Origin: Clostridiales bacterium
GTDB taxonomy: Bacteria; Bacillota; Clostridia; Christensenellales; UBA3700
Direction: 5' to 3'
NCBI GenBank assembly: GCA_014799645.1
Contig: JAAVHQ010000001.1
Span: forward strand, 1-18,501
DNA: 18,501 nucleotides
Shown one piece after another: positions 6,326 to 13,291 of the stretch. How positions within the stretch are numbered: the first letter of the stretch is position 1; each line of letters begins with the position of its first letter. The notes below the pieces were generated by a model. It saw only the letters and a program-made list of their open reading frames with translations. It was not told where the DNA came from and did not search any database. A program made the position numbers and the translations under genes.

Positions 6326-6353
6326 TTGTTATAAAGTATTATAATATTATAAT
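6326..6353 (+). promoter_or_regulatory. Promoter-like site before the hairpin chain
   Basis: TTGTTA (6326-6331), 16-bp spacer, TATAAT (6348-6353). The surroundings are very AT-rich, so a chance match is quite possible. If real, transcription would start near 6360 and run through the hairpins to the terminator at 6567-6598. Confidence 0.35.
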
Positions 6354-6423
6354 TATTATAGTAAACAGATAAGGAGTATGATGTATGTCATACCCCTTAG
6401 TATGTTACAATTATTTGTAATAC

Positions 6424-6455
6424 TACGTGTACGAAAAATCATTTTCGTACACGTA
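6424..6455. repeat. Perfect 14-bp inverted repeat with GTGTACGA core
   Basis: Arms 6424-6437 and 6442-6455 pair without mismatch around a 4-nt loop. The core octamer GTGTACGA occurs five times within 104 bp: 6427 (+), 6445 (-), 6491 (-), 6512 (+) and 6523 (+). Confidence 0.75.
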
Positions 6456-6566
6456 ATTTTCAAAATGACAGAATTTCTGTCCAAAATAGTTCGTACACAT
6501 TTTTTGTTTACGTGTACGAGATGTGTACGAGAGAGTAGTTTCAATCCTATGGTTACCATCGGTATA

Positions 6567-6598
6567 AAAAAAGCAGTCTTAAAAAAGACCGCTTTTTT
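6567..6598. terminator. Bidirectional intrinsic terminator
   Basis: AAAAAAGC (6567-6574) and GTCTT (6576-6580) pair with AAGAC (6585-6589) and GCTTTTTT (6591-6598), with one A-C mismatch and a 4-nt loop. A-run and T-run flank the stem symmetrically, so it can stop rightward transcription from the haem operon side and leftward transcription of the GGGtGRT gene, whose stop is at 6619. Confidence 0.85.
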
Positions 6599-6618
6599 GT
6601 TGTATTTGATTATTTTTC

Positions 6619-7620
6619 TTACTTCAATGCTTCTTCTACTGCAACTGCGCAAGATACGGAAGCGCCTACCATCGGGTTGTTGCCCATACCGATAAGCCCC
6701 ATCATCTCTACGTGCGCGGGAACGGAAGAAGAACCTGCGAACTGAGCGTCGGAGTGCATTCTTCCCATCGTATCTGTCATACCGTAGGAAGCAGGACCTG
6801 CGCCCATGTTGTCTGGGTGAAGGGTACGTCCCGTACCGCCGCCGGAAGCAACGGAGAAGTATTTCTTGCCAACTTCGTTGCATTCTTTCTTGTAAGTGCC
6901 TGCAACCGGATGTTGGAAACGGGTCGGGTTGGTGGAGTTACCGGTTATGGAAACGTCAACGTTCTCGTGCTTCATTATTGCAACGCCTTCGACAACGTCG
7001 TCTGCGCCGTAAACTCTTACTTTGCTTCTCTCGCCGTCGCTATAAGAAATGGTGTCGACGATTTTGAGTTCACCGGTGAAATAATCGAGTTTGGTTTGAA
7101 CGTAAGTAAATCCGTTGATACGGCTGATAATCTTCGCTGCATCTTTGCCAAGACCGTTGAGGATAACTTGCAACGGCTGCTTTCTTACCTTGTTGGCTTT
7201 CATAGCGATACCGATTGCGCCTTCAGCGGCAGCAAAGGATTCGTGACCTGCGAGGAAAGCGAAGCACTTTGTCTCTTCTCTCAAAAGCATAGCCGCGAGA
7301 TTGCCGTGACCGAGACCTACTTTTCTTTGCTCGGCAACAGAGCCGGGGATACAGAAACTTTGAAGACCGATACCGATTGCCTCAGCAGCGTCAGCAGCCT
7401 TCTTGCAACCTTTCTTGATTGCGATAGCGCAACCTACTGTATAAGCCCAAACTGCGTTTTCAAACGCGATAGGTTGGATTCCCTTTACGATAGCCTCAAC
7501 GTCGATACCCTTGCTAGTACAAATCTTCTTTGCGTCTTCAAGGGAGGAAATGCCGTATTCAGAGAGGCACTTTGTGATTTTGTCAATTCTTCTTGAATAA
7601 CTTTCGAACATAACTGCCAT
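6619..7620 (-). CDS. GGGtGRT protein (function unknown)
   Basis: 333 residues, the usual length for this family, named for its motif, here GGGTGRT at residues 260-266. Other conserved-looking parts are EQRKVGLGHGNLAAML (97-112), FLAGHESFAAAEGAIGIAMKA (122-142) and GNSTNPTRFQHPVAGTYKK (228-245). The start is the ATG at 7620 (MAVMFESYSRR), with AAGGAGG eight bases upstream; the longer frame would run through that ribosome site. It lies 13 bp after the NifU-like gene on the same strand, and the pair recurs in anaerobic Firmicutes (known association, biochemical role not established to my knowledge). A role with Fe-S cofactors is suggested by the partner only. Transcription ends at the bidirectional terminator just beyond the stop. 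No membrane segments or signal peptide. Confidence 0.9.
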   Translation of the reverse strand: MAVMFESYSRRIDKITKCLSEYGISSLEDAKKICTSKGIDVEAIVKGIQPIAFENAVWAYTVGCAIAIKKGCKKAADAAEAIGIGLQSFCIPGSVAEQRKVGLGHGNLAAMLLREETKCFAFLAGHESFAAAEGAIGIAMKANKVRKQPLQVILNGLGKDAAKIISRINGFTYVQTKLDYFTGELKIVDTISYSDGERSKVRVYGADDVVEGVAIMKHENVDVSITGNSTNPTRFQHPVAGTYKKECNEVGKKYFSVASGGGTGRTLHPDNMGAGPASYGMTDTMGRMHSDAQFAGSSSVPAHVEMMGLIGMGNNPMVGASVSCAVAVEEALK

Positions 7621-7633
7621 TTTCCGTACCTCC

Positions 7634-8326
7634 TTATTCATTTCTCGGGTCAATAACTTTGACGGCTTCTTTGTATCTGCCGTAGCTGTTGGTGAATTTT
7701 ACCAAAGCGTCGTTAGCGGACATACCGCCTTTGATTGCTTCCATCATCTTGCCGAGGTTGACGAATTCATAGCCGATGACCTGATTGTCTTTGTCAAGAC
7801 CGATATGAGTAACGTAACCCTCAGCCATTTCAAGATATCTTACACCCTTTGCGCCGGTGGAGTACATCGTGCCGACCTGAGAACGCAAACCTTTGCCCAA
7901 GTCTTCAAGACCTGCGCCGATAGGCAATCCGTTTTCAGAGAAAGCCGATTGAGTACGTCCGTAGACGATTTGTAAGAAAAGTTCTCTCATAGCAGTATTG
8001 ATAGCGTCGCATACAAGGTCGGTGTTGAGCGCTTCGAGAATTGTCTTGCCGGGCAAGATTTCCGCAGCCATTGCAGCCGAGTGGGTCATACCAGAACAGC
8101 CGATTGTCTCTACCAAAGCCTCTTCGATTACGCCTTGTTTAACGTTGAGTGTCAATTTGCAAGCGCCTTGTTGGGGAGCGCACCAACCGATACCGTGCGT
8201 AAGACCGCTGATGTCGGTGATTTGCTTAGACTGAACCCACTTGCCTTCTTCCGGAATAGGCGCAGGACCGTGGTCAGTACCCTTAGTAACCTTGCACATA
8301 TTCAATACTTCATGTGAATATTCCAT
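7634..8326 (-). CDS. NifU/IscU-like iron-sulfur cluster assembly scaffold protein
   Basis: 230 residues, cytoplasmic. The central part resembles the NifU N-terminal/IscU scaffold fold (PF01592): GACKLTLNV (Cys56), then IGCSGMTHSAAMAAEILPGKT (Cys77) matching the IscU pattern GC-x-A-x-x-S-S, and a third cysteine Cys106 in LVCDAIN, together a plausible three-Cys cluster site; Cys49 lies nearby. Classical IscU is about 130 residues, so this version has an added N-terminal segment of about 35 residues and a C-terminal extension, as seen in the form paired with GGGtGRT proteins. AAGGAGG lies eight bases before the ATG at 8326. First gene of a two-gene operon driven by the promoter at 8369-8398. Whether it builds Fe-S clusters for general use or for a specific partner cannot be told here. 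Confidence 0.88.
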   Translation of the reverse strand: MEYSHEVLNMCKVTKGTDHGPAPIPEEGKWVQSKQITDISGLTHGIGWCAPQQGACKLTLNVKQGVIEEALVETIGCSGMTHSAAMAAEILPGKTILEALNTDLVCDAINTAMRELFLQIVYGRTQSAFSENGLPIGAGLEDLGKGLRSQVGTMYSTGAKGVRYLEMAEGYVTHIGLDKDNQVIGYEFVNLGKMMEAIKGGMSANDALVKFTNSYGRYKEAVKVIDPRNE

Positions 8327-8368
8327 TAGGAAAACCTCCTTAAAATAATAATTTTAACTTTCGTTGAA

Positions 8369-8398
8369 ATTATACAATACGCGAGGCTCGTATGTCAA
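8369..8398 (-). promoter_or_regulatory. Promoter of the NifU-like/GGGtGRT operon
   Basis: On the minus strand: TTGACA (8398-8393), 18-bp spacer, TATAAT (8374-8369). The -35 box is part of a 17-bp palindrome (8393-8409), so a bound repressor would cover it. Confidence 0.8.
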
Positions 8399-8445
8399 AG
8401 TATTTGACAAAAGATTTTTTATCTATGTCAATGCGTTCTTGTCAA
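8393..8445. promoter_or_regulatory. Palindrome TGTCAAA-N3-TTTGACA plus two more TGTCAA boxes
   Basis: A perfect palindrome at 8393-8409, then direct TGTCAA boxes at 8426-8431 and 8440-8445, all in the 202-bp divergent intergenic region. Likely operator(s) for a regulator of either side; the XRE-type protein encoded next door is one candidate. Confidence 0.45.
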
Positions 8446-8471
8446 TTTATCGGAAAAATATTTAAAAGTAA

Positions 8472-8500
8472 TTGCAAAATAAAAGTTAGGCTGATATAAT
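8472..8500 (+). promoter_or_regulatory. Promoter of the XRE-type gene
   Basis: TTGCAA (8472-8477), 17-bp spacer, TATAAT (8495-8500) preceded by TGA (extended -10). Start predicted near 8507, about 22 nt before the ATG at 8529, whose SD (GGGA) is weak. Confidence 0.75.
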
Positions 8501-8528
8501 ACAAACTATAATAACATAATGGGAAATT

Positions 8529-9179
8529 ATGAAAAAGCATAATAACGAACTTGGCGATAAAATCTTAGAATTAAGAACGATTAAGAATATTTCACAAGAT
8601 GAACTTGCTGCGGCAGTAGGCGTGTCGCGTCAAATTGTATCTAAATGGGAGTCTGGACGTGTTCAGCCCAAAGCTGATAAATTGCCACTCATTTGCAAGG
8701 CACTTGGCGTAGGATTGGAAGCCCTTATGCCGCAAAAAGATGCGCAAGAAGATAAAGTCATAAGTGACAAGGATGATGACGTTGCTTGTGATGTAGTCGC
8801 TTATGACGAGGAAATAGAAAACAAAGTAGAGGAAAGTAATCTCCTAATCAGTAATACGGAAGATGAAACTGACGATCAAGAAACAACAAAAAAGAAACGC
8901 AAGTTGTCCAAGAAAGCAAAAATTGCTATTGTAGCAACTCTACTTTCAATAGTTTTGTTGTTAGGCATTATATTGATATTGGTTAGTAGTGTTATGGGTT
9001 CACCTAAAGTTGAAGGTAGTCTGGCTGAGGAAGACAGTGTCACTTGGAGTAACAACATGGGAAATATCGGTTGGATGTTATTTAGTGTGTTCATCGCTAT
9101 AGTCGCTATTCTAAGCATAATTTTGGTGTGCAAAATTGTTAAAAATAAAAAGGATAAGCAAAAAATAAATGGCGTATAG
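8529..9179 (+). CDS. XRE-family DNA-binding protein with two membrane helices
   Basis: 216 residues. An HTH_3/XRE domain covers residues 8-67 (ISQDELAAAVGVSRQIVSKWESG holds the two helix-turn-helix helices). Then comes a very acidic linker (about 70-120), a basic patch KKKRKLSKKAK (121-131) and two hydrophobic helices (about 132-156 and 180-204) around a short loop, ending in a basic tail. This is the common Firmicutes layout of a membrane-tethered XRE regulator. It may sense a membrane or envelope signal, possibly through the small exported protein encoded 29 bp downstream, with which it seems to form an operon (inference). It may bind the TGTCAA boxes upstream. No catalytic motif is present. 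Confidence 0.85.
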   Translation: MKKHNNELGDKILELRTIKNISQDELAAAVGVSRQIVSKWESGRVQPKADKLPLICKALGVGLEALMPQKDAQEDKVISDKDDDVACDVVAYDEEIENKVEESNLLISNTEDETDDQETTKKKRKLSKKAKIAIVATLLSIVLLLGIILILVSSVMGSPKVEGSLAEEDSVTWSNNMGNIGWMLFSVFIAIVAILSIILVCKIVKNKKDKQKINGV

Positions 9180-9208
9180 TCATAGATAAAAAAATTAAGG
9201 AGCAATTT

Positions 9209-9688
9209 ATGGAAAACAAAAAGTATAATTTAACAAAAATTTTACTGTGTCTTTTGCTAATAGTTGTATTGACGGGTTGCGTCGCTTTGAGCAGTATGGG
9301 AGCAACCGCTAACGCGGCGACAGTAAATCCCTCTCCTGATGCCGAGCCACTGGGATTAATGACGAAAATATCATTAAAATTAGGTACTACTGGAGCTGAG
9401 GTTTGGGCAGACGCGCACAATGATTTTACTCTTGGAAAGTCTACAGTACAAGTATATGTATTTTTATATTCTTCACCTACGTATAAAGAAAGTTATACGG
9501 AAATGACGCTTGAGAACCAAAAATTTGTTAGCGACTTGGATATTTATCAATCAGTGAGGACTAGCATGCCAATAAACGGTGTGCAAAAATTTTGGAAAGC
9601 AAGAGTAAAGTATAAATTAGACAGCAATGATTGGGTAGCCAAAGAAACTGAAGCGTTATTAATAGACGTCGACGGTAATCTAGTTTAA
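9209..9688 (+). CDS. Small exported protein or lipoprotein, function unknown
   Basis: 159 residues from ATG 9209, six bases after AAGGAG. The N-terminus is a signal peptide: KKYNLTK, then a hydrophobic core ending VVLTGC, a good lipobox with Cys24. A SPase I site after ANA (residue 36) is a possible alternative, so anchored or secreted is undecided. The mature part (about 120 residues) is predicted mostly beta, with strand-like segments around STVQVYVFLYSS and KFWKARVKYKLDS, and has no motif I recognise. Co-oriented with, and close behind, the membrane XRE protein, and followed by a strong terminator, so the two form one transcription unit. Confidence 0.75.
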   Translation: MENKKYNLTKILLCLLLIVVLTGCVALSSMGATANAATVNPSPDAEPLGLMTKISLKLGTTGAEVWADAHNDFTLGKSTVQVYVFLYSSPTYKESYTEMTLENQKFVSDLDIYQSVRTSMPINGVQKFWKARVKYKLDSNDWVAKETEALLIDVDGNLV

Positions 9689-9716
9689 TAAATCTTAATA
9701 GAATAGAATATTGCTT

Positions 9717-9756
9717 AAAGGAAGAGGTTTTTGCCTCTTCCTTTGTCATTTTTTGT
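9717..9756 (+). terminator. Intrinsic terminator of the XRE/exported-protein operon
   Basis: AAAGGAAGAGG (9717-9727) pairs perfectly with CCTCTTCCTTT (9734-9744), an 11-bp stem with a 6-nt loop, then a T6 run starting at 9749. The 120-bp direct repeat begins at 9731, within the loop, so the falling arm and T-run are also the start of that repeat. Confidence 0.85.
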
Positions 9757-9760
9757 CGAA

Positions 9761-9799
9761 TGTAAACTAAAGTTGACAACATGTAAACTAAAGTTGACA
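9761..9799 (+). promoter_or_regulatory. Two tandem 17-bp operator-like repeats, copy 1
   Basis: TGTAAACTAAAGTTGAC at 9761-9777 and 9782-9798, start to start 21 bp, two helical turns. Each is itself an imperfect palindrome (TGTAAAC-TAAA-GTTGACA, 6 of 7 arm bases). The same pair with the same spacing recurs at 14649 and 14670. Confidence 0.65.
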
Positions 9800-9808
9800 C
9801 AGTATTTA

Positions 9809-9843
9809 TTGACTTATTAAACGGCTTTGAGTTATGGTAAAAT
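9809..9843 (+). promoter_or_regulatory. Promoter of the phosphoesterase-NTPase gene
   Basis: TTGACT (9809-9814), then either TATGGT (9833-9838, 18-bp spacer) or the extended -10 TGG-TAAAAT (9835-9843). TATG-N-TAAAAT is kept in copy 2, which supports function. A 7-codon frame (9885-9908) ends 4 bp before the gene start and may couple translation. Confidence 0.55.
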
Positions 9844-9912
9844 CGTAAAAAAATATTATATCGGCAAAAGAAAGTAGAGCAGATATGAAAAAGGAACAAT
9901 TAAGGTGAACTT

Positions 9913-10566
9913 ATGAAAAACTTATTTTTAATTTTGAGTGATATACACATGAGAGAAAATCAAATTATCAATAAAATATATGTAGATAACATTTATAATG
10001 TTTTAACTACATTGGGCGAAATTGATAATGCATGTATAATAGTAGCCGGAGATTTGGCTAATACAGGTTCTCGCAATGAGTATAAAAAAGTTGGGAATTT
10101 GTTTGGCTTAATTTCTAATCAAATAAAGAAAAAATTAGGTAGAGAGGTTATAATTCCTTACTATATTGTCCCAGGTAATCATGATATCGATTTTAAAGGT
10201 GAATCAAGAGATAGAGTAAATGTCAAAGAGTTACATAACAACGGTACAATAGATAATGAAATTGAGAGTGAATTGAATAAGTTTGAAGCATTTTATGAAT
10301 TAGCCGACAAAAATAGATGCTTTGTTCAAGATAAATTATTTAATTTTAGATGTTTTTGTACAAATGGAATAAACACTCAAATAAATTTATTGAATTCCGA
10401 ATTATTTTCTACTTATCGAGATAAAAATGGTGATGATGATAAAGGGGTGCATTATTTTCCAGAGTCAAGTATATCTAAGATTAAGAAAAAAAATTGGGCT
10501 AATTATACAATAACTGTAATGCATAGGAGTCCAGAATGGTTCTCTTGGCAATCTTCTCAGAATTAA
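9913..10566 (+). CDS. Calcineurin-like metallophosphoesterase domain, cut by an in-frame stop (first part of a phosphoesterase-STAND NTPase)
   Basis: 217 residues. Metal motifs of the calcineurin-like family (PF00149) are present in order: Asp10-x-His12 (LSDIHM), Gly46-Asp47-x-x-Asn50 (AGDLANTGS), Gly88-Asn89-His90-Asp91 (VPGNHD) and His204 (TVMHRSPEW). The last motif, GHEH, is missing from this piece but appears in the same frame 15 codons after the TAA at 10564-10566. The intact protein would therefore be about 989 residues with the NTPase. As cut, the piece lacks a metal ligand pair and is probably inactive. ATG 9913 has AAGGTG at 9901-9906. Codon use is very AT-rich, unlike the genes to the left. 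Phosphoesterase fused to a STAND NTPase fits a predicted phage-defence effector, with nuclease or nucleotide phosphatase activity (inference). Confidence 0.85.
   Translation: MKNLFLILSDIHMRENQIINKIYVDNIYNVLTTLGEIDNACIIVAGDLANTGSRNEYKKVGNLFGLISNQIKKKLGREVIIPYYIVPGNHDIDFKGESRDRVNVKELHNNGTIDNEIESELNKFEAFYELADKNRCFVQDKLFNFRCFCTNGINTQINLLNSELFSTYRDKNGDDDKGVHYFPESSISKIKKKNWANYTITVMHRSPEWFSWQSSQN
10564..10566 (+). other. In-frame TAA splitting the phosphoesterase-NTPase gene
   Basis: The frame is identical before and after (9913 and 10618 differ by a multiple of three) and reads SSQN-stop-KNKFYKASNILICGHEH. The missing residue is in the helix before GHEH, where Leu would fit; TTA to TAA is a one-base change. 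No frameshift is needed to explain it. Confidence 0.9.
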
Positions 10567-10617
10567 AAAAATAAATTTTATAAAGCAAGTAACATATTAA
10601 TTTGTGGACATGAACAC

Positions 10618-12882
10618 GTGTCTGATATTCAAGATATAGAAAAAGAGAATAAAAATCTTATTATGATAAAAGCAGGCACATTTGATTTTCATGAAAATAA
10701 TTTTTCATTTAATACCGTTGTAATTGATACAGATAGAGATATATGTGATTTAAAATACTATATTTGGAATCATGAAAAGAAGATATATATTCCAAAGATT
10801 GAACAGAATAATGTAGAAATTAAAGAAATAGAAGTAGACGAATTCTTAAAACCTAATATTAATTTTACTCGTGAATTTTTTAATATTAATAATTACAAAC
10901 TGGATGATGTTTTTGTATTTCCAGATATTGATAAATTTTCTAATCAAAACAAGGGCGACAGGACCATTAAAAATTTAGAAGAATTATTTGATTTTATAAA
11001 CGATAATAATATCATATATATTGAAGGCGATGGTATGTCTGGGAAATCGTCTCTTGCAAAAGCAATTTATTTAAATAGTATCAAAAGAAAAAAGGTACCA
11101 CTTTTCGTAGATTTTAATGAAATTAATAAGAAGAAATATGAATCTATTATTAAAGATGCATTTTGCTATCAGTATAGTTATGATAAGACAGATTATGAAA
11201 AGTTTAAGCAAACATTAAAAGAAGATAAAATTATAATAGTTGATAATTTAGATAAGATTCCAGAGAAACTGGTTGATGATTTTGTTAATACATTAAAACA
11301 AGATTTCAAAAAGATAGTTTTATTATTTAAGCCTAATGATAAATGTGATATTGTAGAATTGACCAAACAAAGATTAAACGATAGTGACCTTTGTGAAAGA
11401 TTAAGAATTCTTCCTTTTTATCTTAGAAAAAGAAAAGAATTAATAAAAAATATTTTATCAAATTCAGTTAATAAAGTAGAGAATATTGATGGCAAAGTTA
11501 TAGAGATAAATAATTTCATATCAAATCAATTGCAAATTTTCAGTATTAATCCTAACTTTATAACTATGTATGTTTCATATTATGTTGATAATATCCATAA
11601 TATAGATGTGCAAACAAATTTATTTAGTAAGGTTTTTGAAACAAACCTCGTAAAGTCTTTAACAAGATATATTGGGAATGAAAGTATTGAAGAATATTTC
11701 ACAATTTTAGAAAATCTTGCTTATAAGATGCATTATAGTAAAATATATCCTATATCGATCCAAGATATTCAAGAAGTTATTGCAGATTATAATTCAGAAT
11801 ATATGATGGAAATTGATTCTGCTGAGTTTAGAAGGAATGCTGTTAAAGCTAATATATTAGATGAAATGGAGAATGATACATTTAAATTTTCAGACAATTC
11901 TTATTTAGCTTATTTTGTTGCCTGTTCCTTAAATAAAATGGCTAACAATGGTGAAATAAAAAATGAATTAGATTGGATTTGTAAGAATCTATGCTTTAAT
12001 ATTAATGGAGAAATTCTCTTATTTTTGTCGTATATAACTAAAAATGTATCCATATTAAATTATATTTTTCAAAGTGCAAAAGAAATAATGAAAGATTGGG
12101 CCGAATTTGATATAGATAATAACAATATAAGTTTTTTAACCATGCAGGCTGAAGAGAAATTTGAAATGCCAACTGTTGAGCAACAACAAGAGCATGAGCA
12201 AAATTTAGAAAAACAGGAGAAAGTGCTGAAGAGGAATTTAGAAATTAAAACTAAATCAATCTATGATGATTATGATGAAACACGGATTAATTCTAAGACG
12301 TACAAAGTAAATCAGGCAATGAGACATTTAGAATTAGTTAGTAAAATCCTTCCGAATTTTAATCATCTTATAAAAAAAGATGAAAAAATTAATTTAGCAG
12401 AAGGAATATATGAATTTCCTAATAAAATATGTAATGAAGTATTGCATCAAGTGGATAGCAATTTCAATTACGTAATGAATGATTTGCTCCAATATTGTGA
12501 AGATAATAATATAGATTGGGGAAAAGATAAGATTATAAATCAGTTGCAGTTAGAGGCGGAGCTATTTATTCTTAATTTATTTGATATGACGGCTAGACTG
12601 TCAACTAATGCAAAAACAATAAAAGTTCTTGATTCAATAACATTTAAAAATATAAACTACTCGATCTTGAATGTGATGATGTATGAGAATTTAGGAGACT
12701 TTGGCGAATTTACTAAACGAGCAGATCTAATTTATGACAATAACAGGAACCCTTTAATTAGGACAATGATAAAAAGAATAGTAAGAAAACATTTCTTATG
12801 CAATAAAGGTTTAAAGCAAATTAAAAATGTCCAAAGGGTTGCAGATAAATACTTTGGACAATCAAGAAAATATCTAATATAA
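10618..12882 (+). CDS. NACHT-like STAND NTPase part of the interrupted phosphoesterase-NTPase
   Basis: Coding similarity really begins at 10567, straight after the TAA, with the phosphoesterase's last motif GHEHV (10612-10620 holds HEH). The GTG at 10618 is only the first nominal start; no SD precedes it, so independent translation is doubtful. Numbering from 10618: the phosphoesterase ends near 50, a linker runs to 110, then the P-loop NTPase has Walker A GDGMSGKS (137-144), Walker B IIIVDNLD (205-212) and a sensor-like stretch KKIVLLFKP. A helical region follows, then a winged-helix-like segment FKFSDNSYLAYFVACSL (421-437) typical of NACHT/STAND proteins. A charged coiled stretch lies near 515-555 and the C-terminal part is helical and unassigned, as expected for a sensor. 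STAND NTPases oligomerise on sensing a trigger and activate the fused effector; phage sensing is inference. Confidence 0.75.
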   Translation: MSDIQDIEKENKNLIMIKAGTFDFHENNFSFNTVVIDTDRDICDLKYYIWNHEKKIYIPKIEQNNVEIKEIEVDEFLKPNINFTREFFNINNYKLDDVFVFPDIDKFSNQNKGDRTIKNLEELFDFINDNNIIYIEGDGMSGKSSLAKAIYLNSIKRKKVPLFVDFNEINKKKYESIIKDAFCYQYSYDKTDYEKFKQTLKEDKIIIVDNLDKIPEKLVDDFVNTLKQDFKKIVLLFKPNDKCDIVELTKQRLNDSDLCERLRILPFYLRKRKELIKNILSNSVNKVENIDGKVIEINNFISNQLQIFSINPNFITMYVSYYVDNIHNIDVQTNLFSKVFETNLVKSLTRYIGNESIEEYFTILENLAYKMHYSKIYPISIQDIQEVIADYNSEYMMEIDSAEFRRNAVKANILDEMENDTFKFSDNSYLAYFVACSLNKMANNGEIKNELDWICKNLCFNINGEILLFLSYITKNVSILNYIFQSAKEIMKDWAEFDIDNNNISFLTMQAEEKFEMPTVEQQQEHEQNLEKQEKVLKRNLEIKTKSIYDDYDETRINSKTYKVNQAMRHLELVSKILPNFNHLIKKDEKINLAEGIYEFPNKICNEVLHQVDSNFNYVMNDLLQYCEDNNIDWGKDKIINQLQLEAELFILNLFDMTARLSTNAKTIKVLDSITFKNINYSILNVMMYENLGDFGEFTKRADLIYDNNRNPLIRTMIKRIVRKHFLCNKGLKQIKNVQRVADKYFGQSRKYLI

Positions 12883-12884
12883 AA

Positions 12885-12949
12885 GGTAGGCCTGTCGTTT
12901 TATCATATAAGATAACGACATAACTCATATGATAGTATGTTAGCCTACC
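12885..12949 (+). other. Compact three-way-junction hairpin after the NTPase gene
   Basis: Starts 3 bp after the stop. Outer stem GGTAGGC (12885-12891)/GCCTACC (12943-12949). Inner stem 2: TGTCGTT-tt-ATC (12893-12904)/GATAACGACA (12911-12920), 10 bp with a 2-nt bulge. Inner stem 3: TAA-ct-CATA (12921-12929)/TATG-TTA (12936-12942). Only one base is left unpaired at the junction. No T-run follows, so not a plain terminator; it may be an RNA, a 3' stabiliser, or a recombination site folded as single strand. Confidence 0.55.
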
Positions 12950-13155
12950 AATATATTATATTCAATCTTGAATGAAATATTCATAATCAAACAAATTTAA
13001 TTGAGTTTATTTTCCTTGGTATGTGATTTTAGATATTATGGAAGCGTATGGAAAATAATAGATTTATCAGAGTAAATAGGAATATAGTAAAAATGAGGGT
13101 AATCAACCATATTTAAAATTCATATAGAGGTTTATTAACTCACGCGACACACTAA

Positions 13156-13263
13156 ATGGTAATTTATATTATAGCAAGAGGAATGAAAGATAAAACAAGA
13201 GAGCCAAAGTTTTATGATGAAACATACAATTATCTAAATCATATTGGTATAGAAAAAATATAG
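13156..13263 (+). CDS. Short ORF of 35 residues, possible gene remnant
   Basis: Reads MVIYIIARGMKDKTREPKFY and so on to a TAG at 13261. An internal ATG at 13183 has AGAGG just before it, giving 26 residues. Not recognised. A terminator-like hairpin follows 29 bp later, which mildly favours a real small gene or the 3' end of a decayed one. Confidence 0.25.
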   Translation: MVIYIIARGMKDKTREPKFYDETYNYLNHIGIEKI

Positions 13264-13291
13264 TTTTAATTTAATAATAATTAGAAATTGG

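Larger units (their letters stand above)
6360..6600 (+). ncRNA. Candidate structured RNA: chain of hairpins ending in a terminator
   Basis: Successive inverted repeats: AAGGAGTATG/CATACCCCTT (6371-6398, one mismatch); AGTA..TTACAA/TTGTAA.TACT (about 6400-6424, with a bulge); a perfect 14-bp hairpin at 6424-6437/6442-6455; GACAGAA/TTCTGTC (6467-6481); TCGTACAC/GTGTACGA (6491-6519). A further GTGTACGA lies at 6523-6530, and a strong terminator follows at 6567. There is no credible protein: the only long frame runs through the terminator into the antisense of the next gene. It could be an RNA, a decayed mobile-element end, or a set of protein-binding palindromes. Confidence 0.35.
9731..9850 (+). 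repeat. Direct repeat, copy 1 (left end of recombinase-bearing segment)
   Basis: Aligns without gaps to 14619-14738, 102 of 120 bases identical. The first 47 bases (9731-9777) have one mismatch and the 19 bases 9781-9799 none; identity drops to the right. It contains the falling half of a terminator, two 17-bp repeats and a promoter. Copy spacing is exactly 4,888 bp. Confidence 0.9.

Noticed and set aside
6538..6566. GTTTCAATCC resembling the end of a CRISPR repeat
   Set aside because: Single copy, no spaced repeats in the window and no cas genes.
6378..6695. 105-codon plus-strand frame with an AAGGAG before it
   Set aside because: It runs through hairpins and a strong terminator into the antisense of the GGGtGRT gene; composition is not protein-like, so the SD-like sequence is more likely part of a hairpin.
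6712..7596. 294-codon plus-strand frame opposite the GGGtGRT gene
   Set aside because: A shadow of a conserved, well-recognised gene on the minus strand; no ribosome site and no recognisable motif.
7621..7653. Longer N-terminus of the GGGtGRT protein
   Set aside because: It overlaps the end of the NifU-like gene and includes the AAGGAGG that serves the ATG at 7620.
10564..10566. TAA reassigned to an amino acid in this genome
   Set aside because: Many genes here end normally in TAA (for example 5072, 6297, 12882, 15940), so a local nonsense change or readthrough is the simpler explanation.
12885..12949. Integron attC site or tRNA
   Set aside because: The ends do not fit the attC core pattern RYYYAAC/GTTRRRY, and there is no anticodon arm, T-loop or CCA-type layout of a tRNA.
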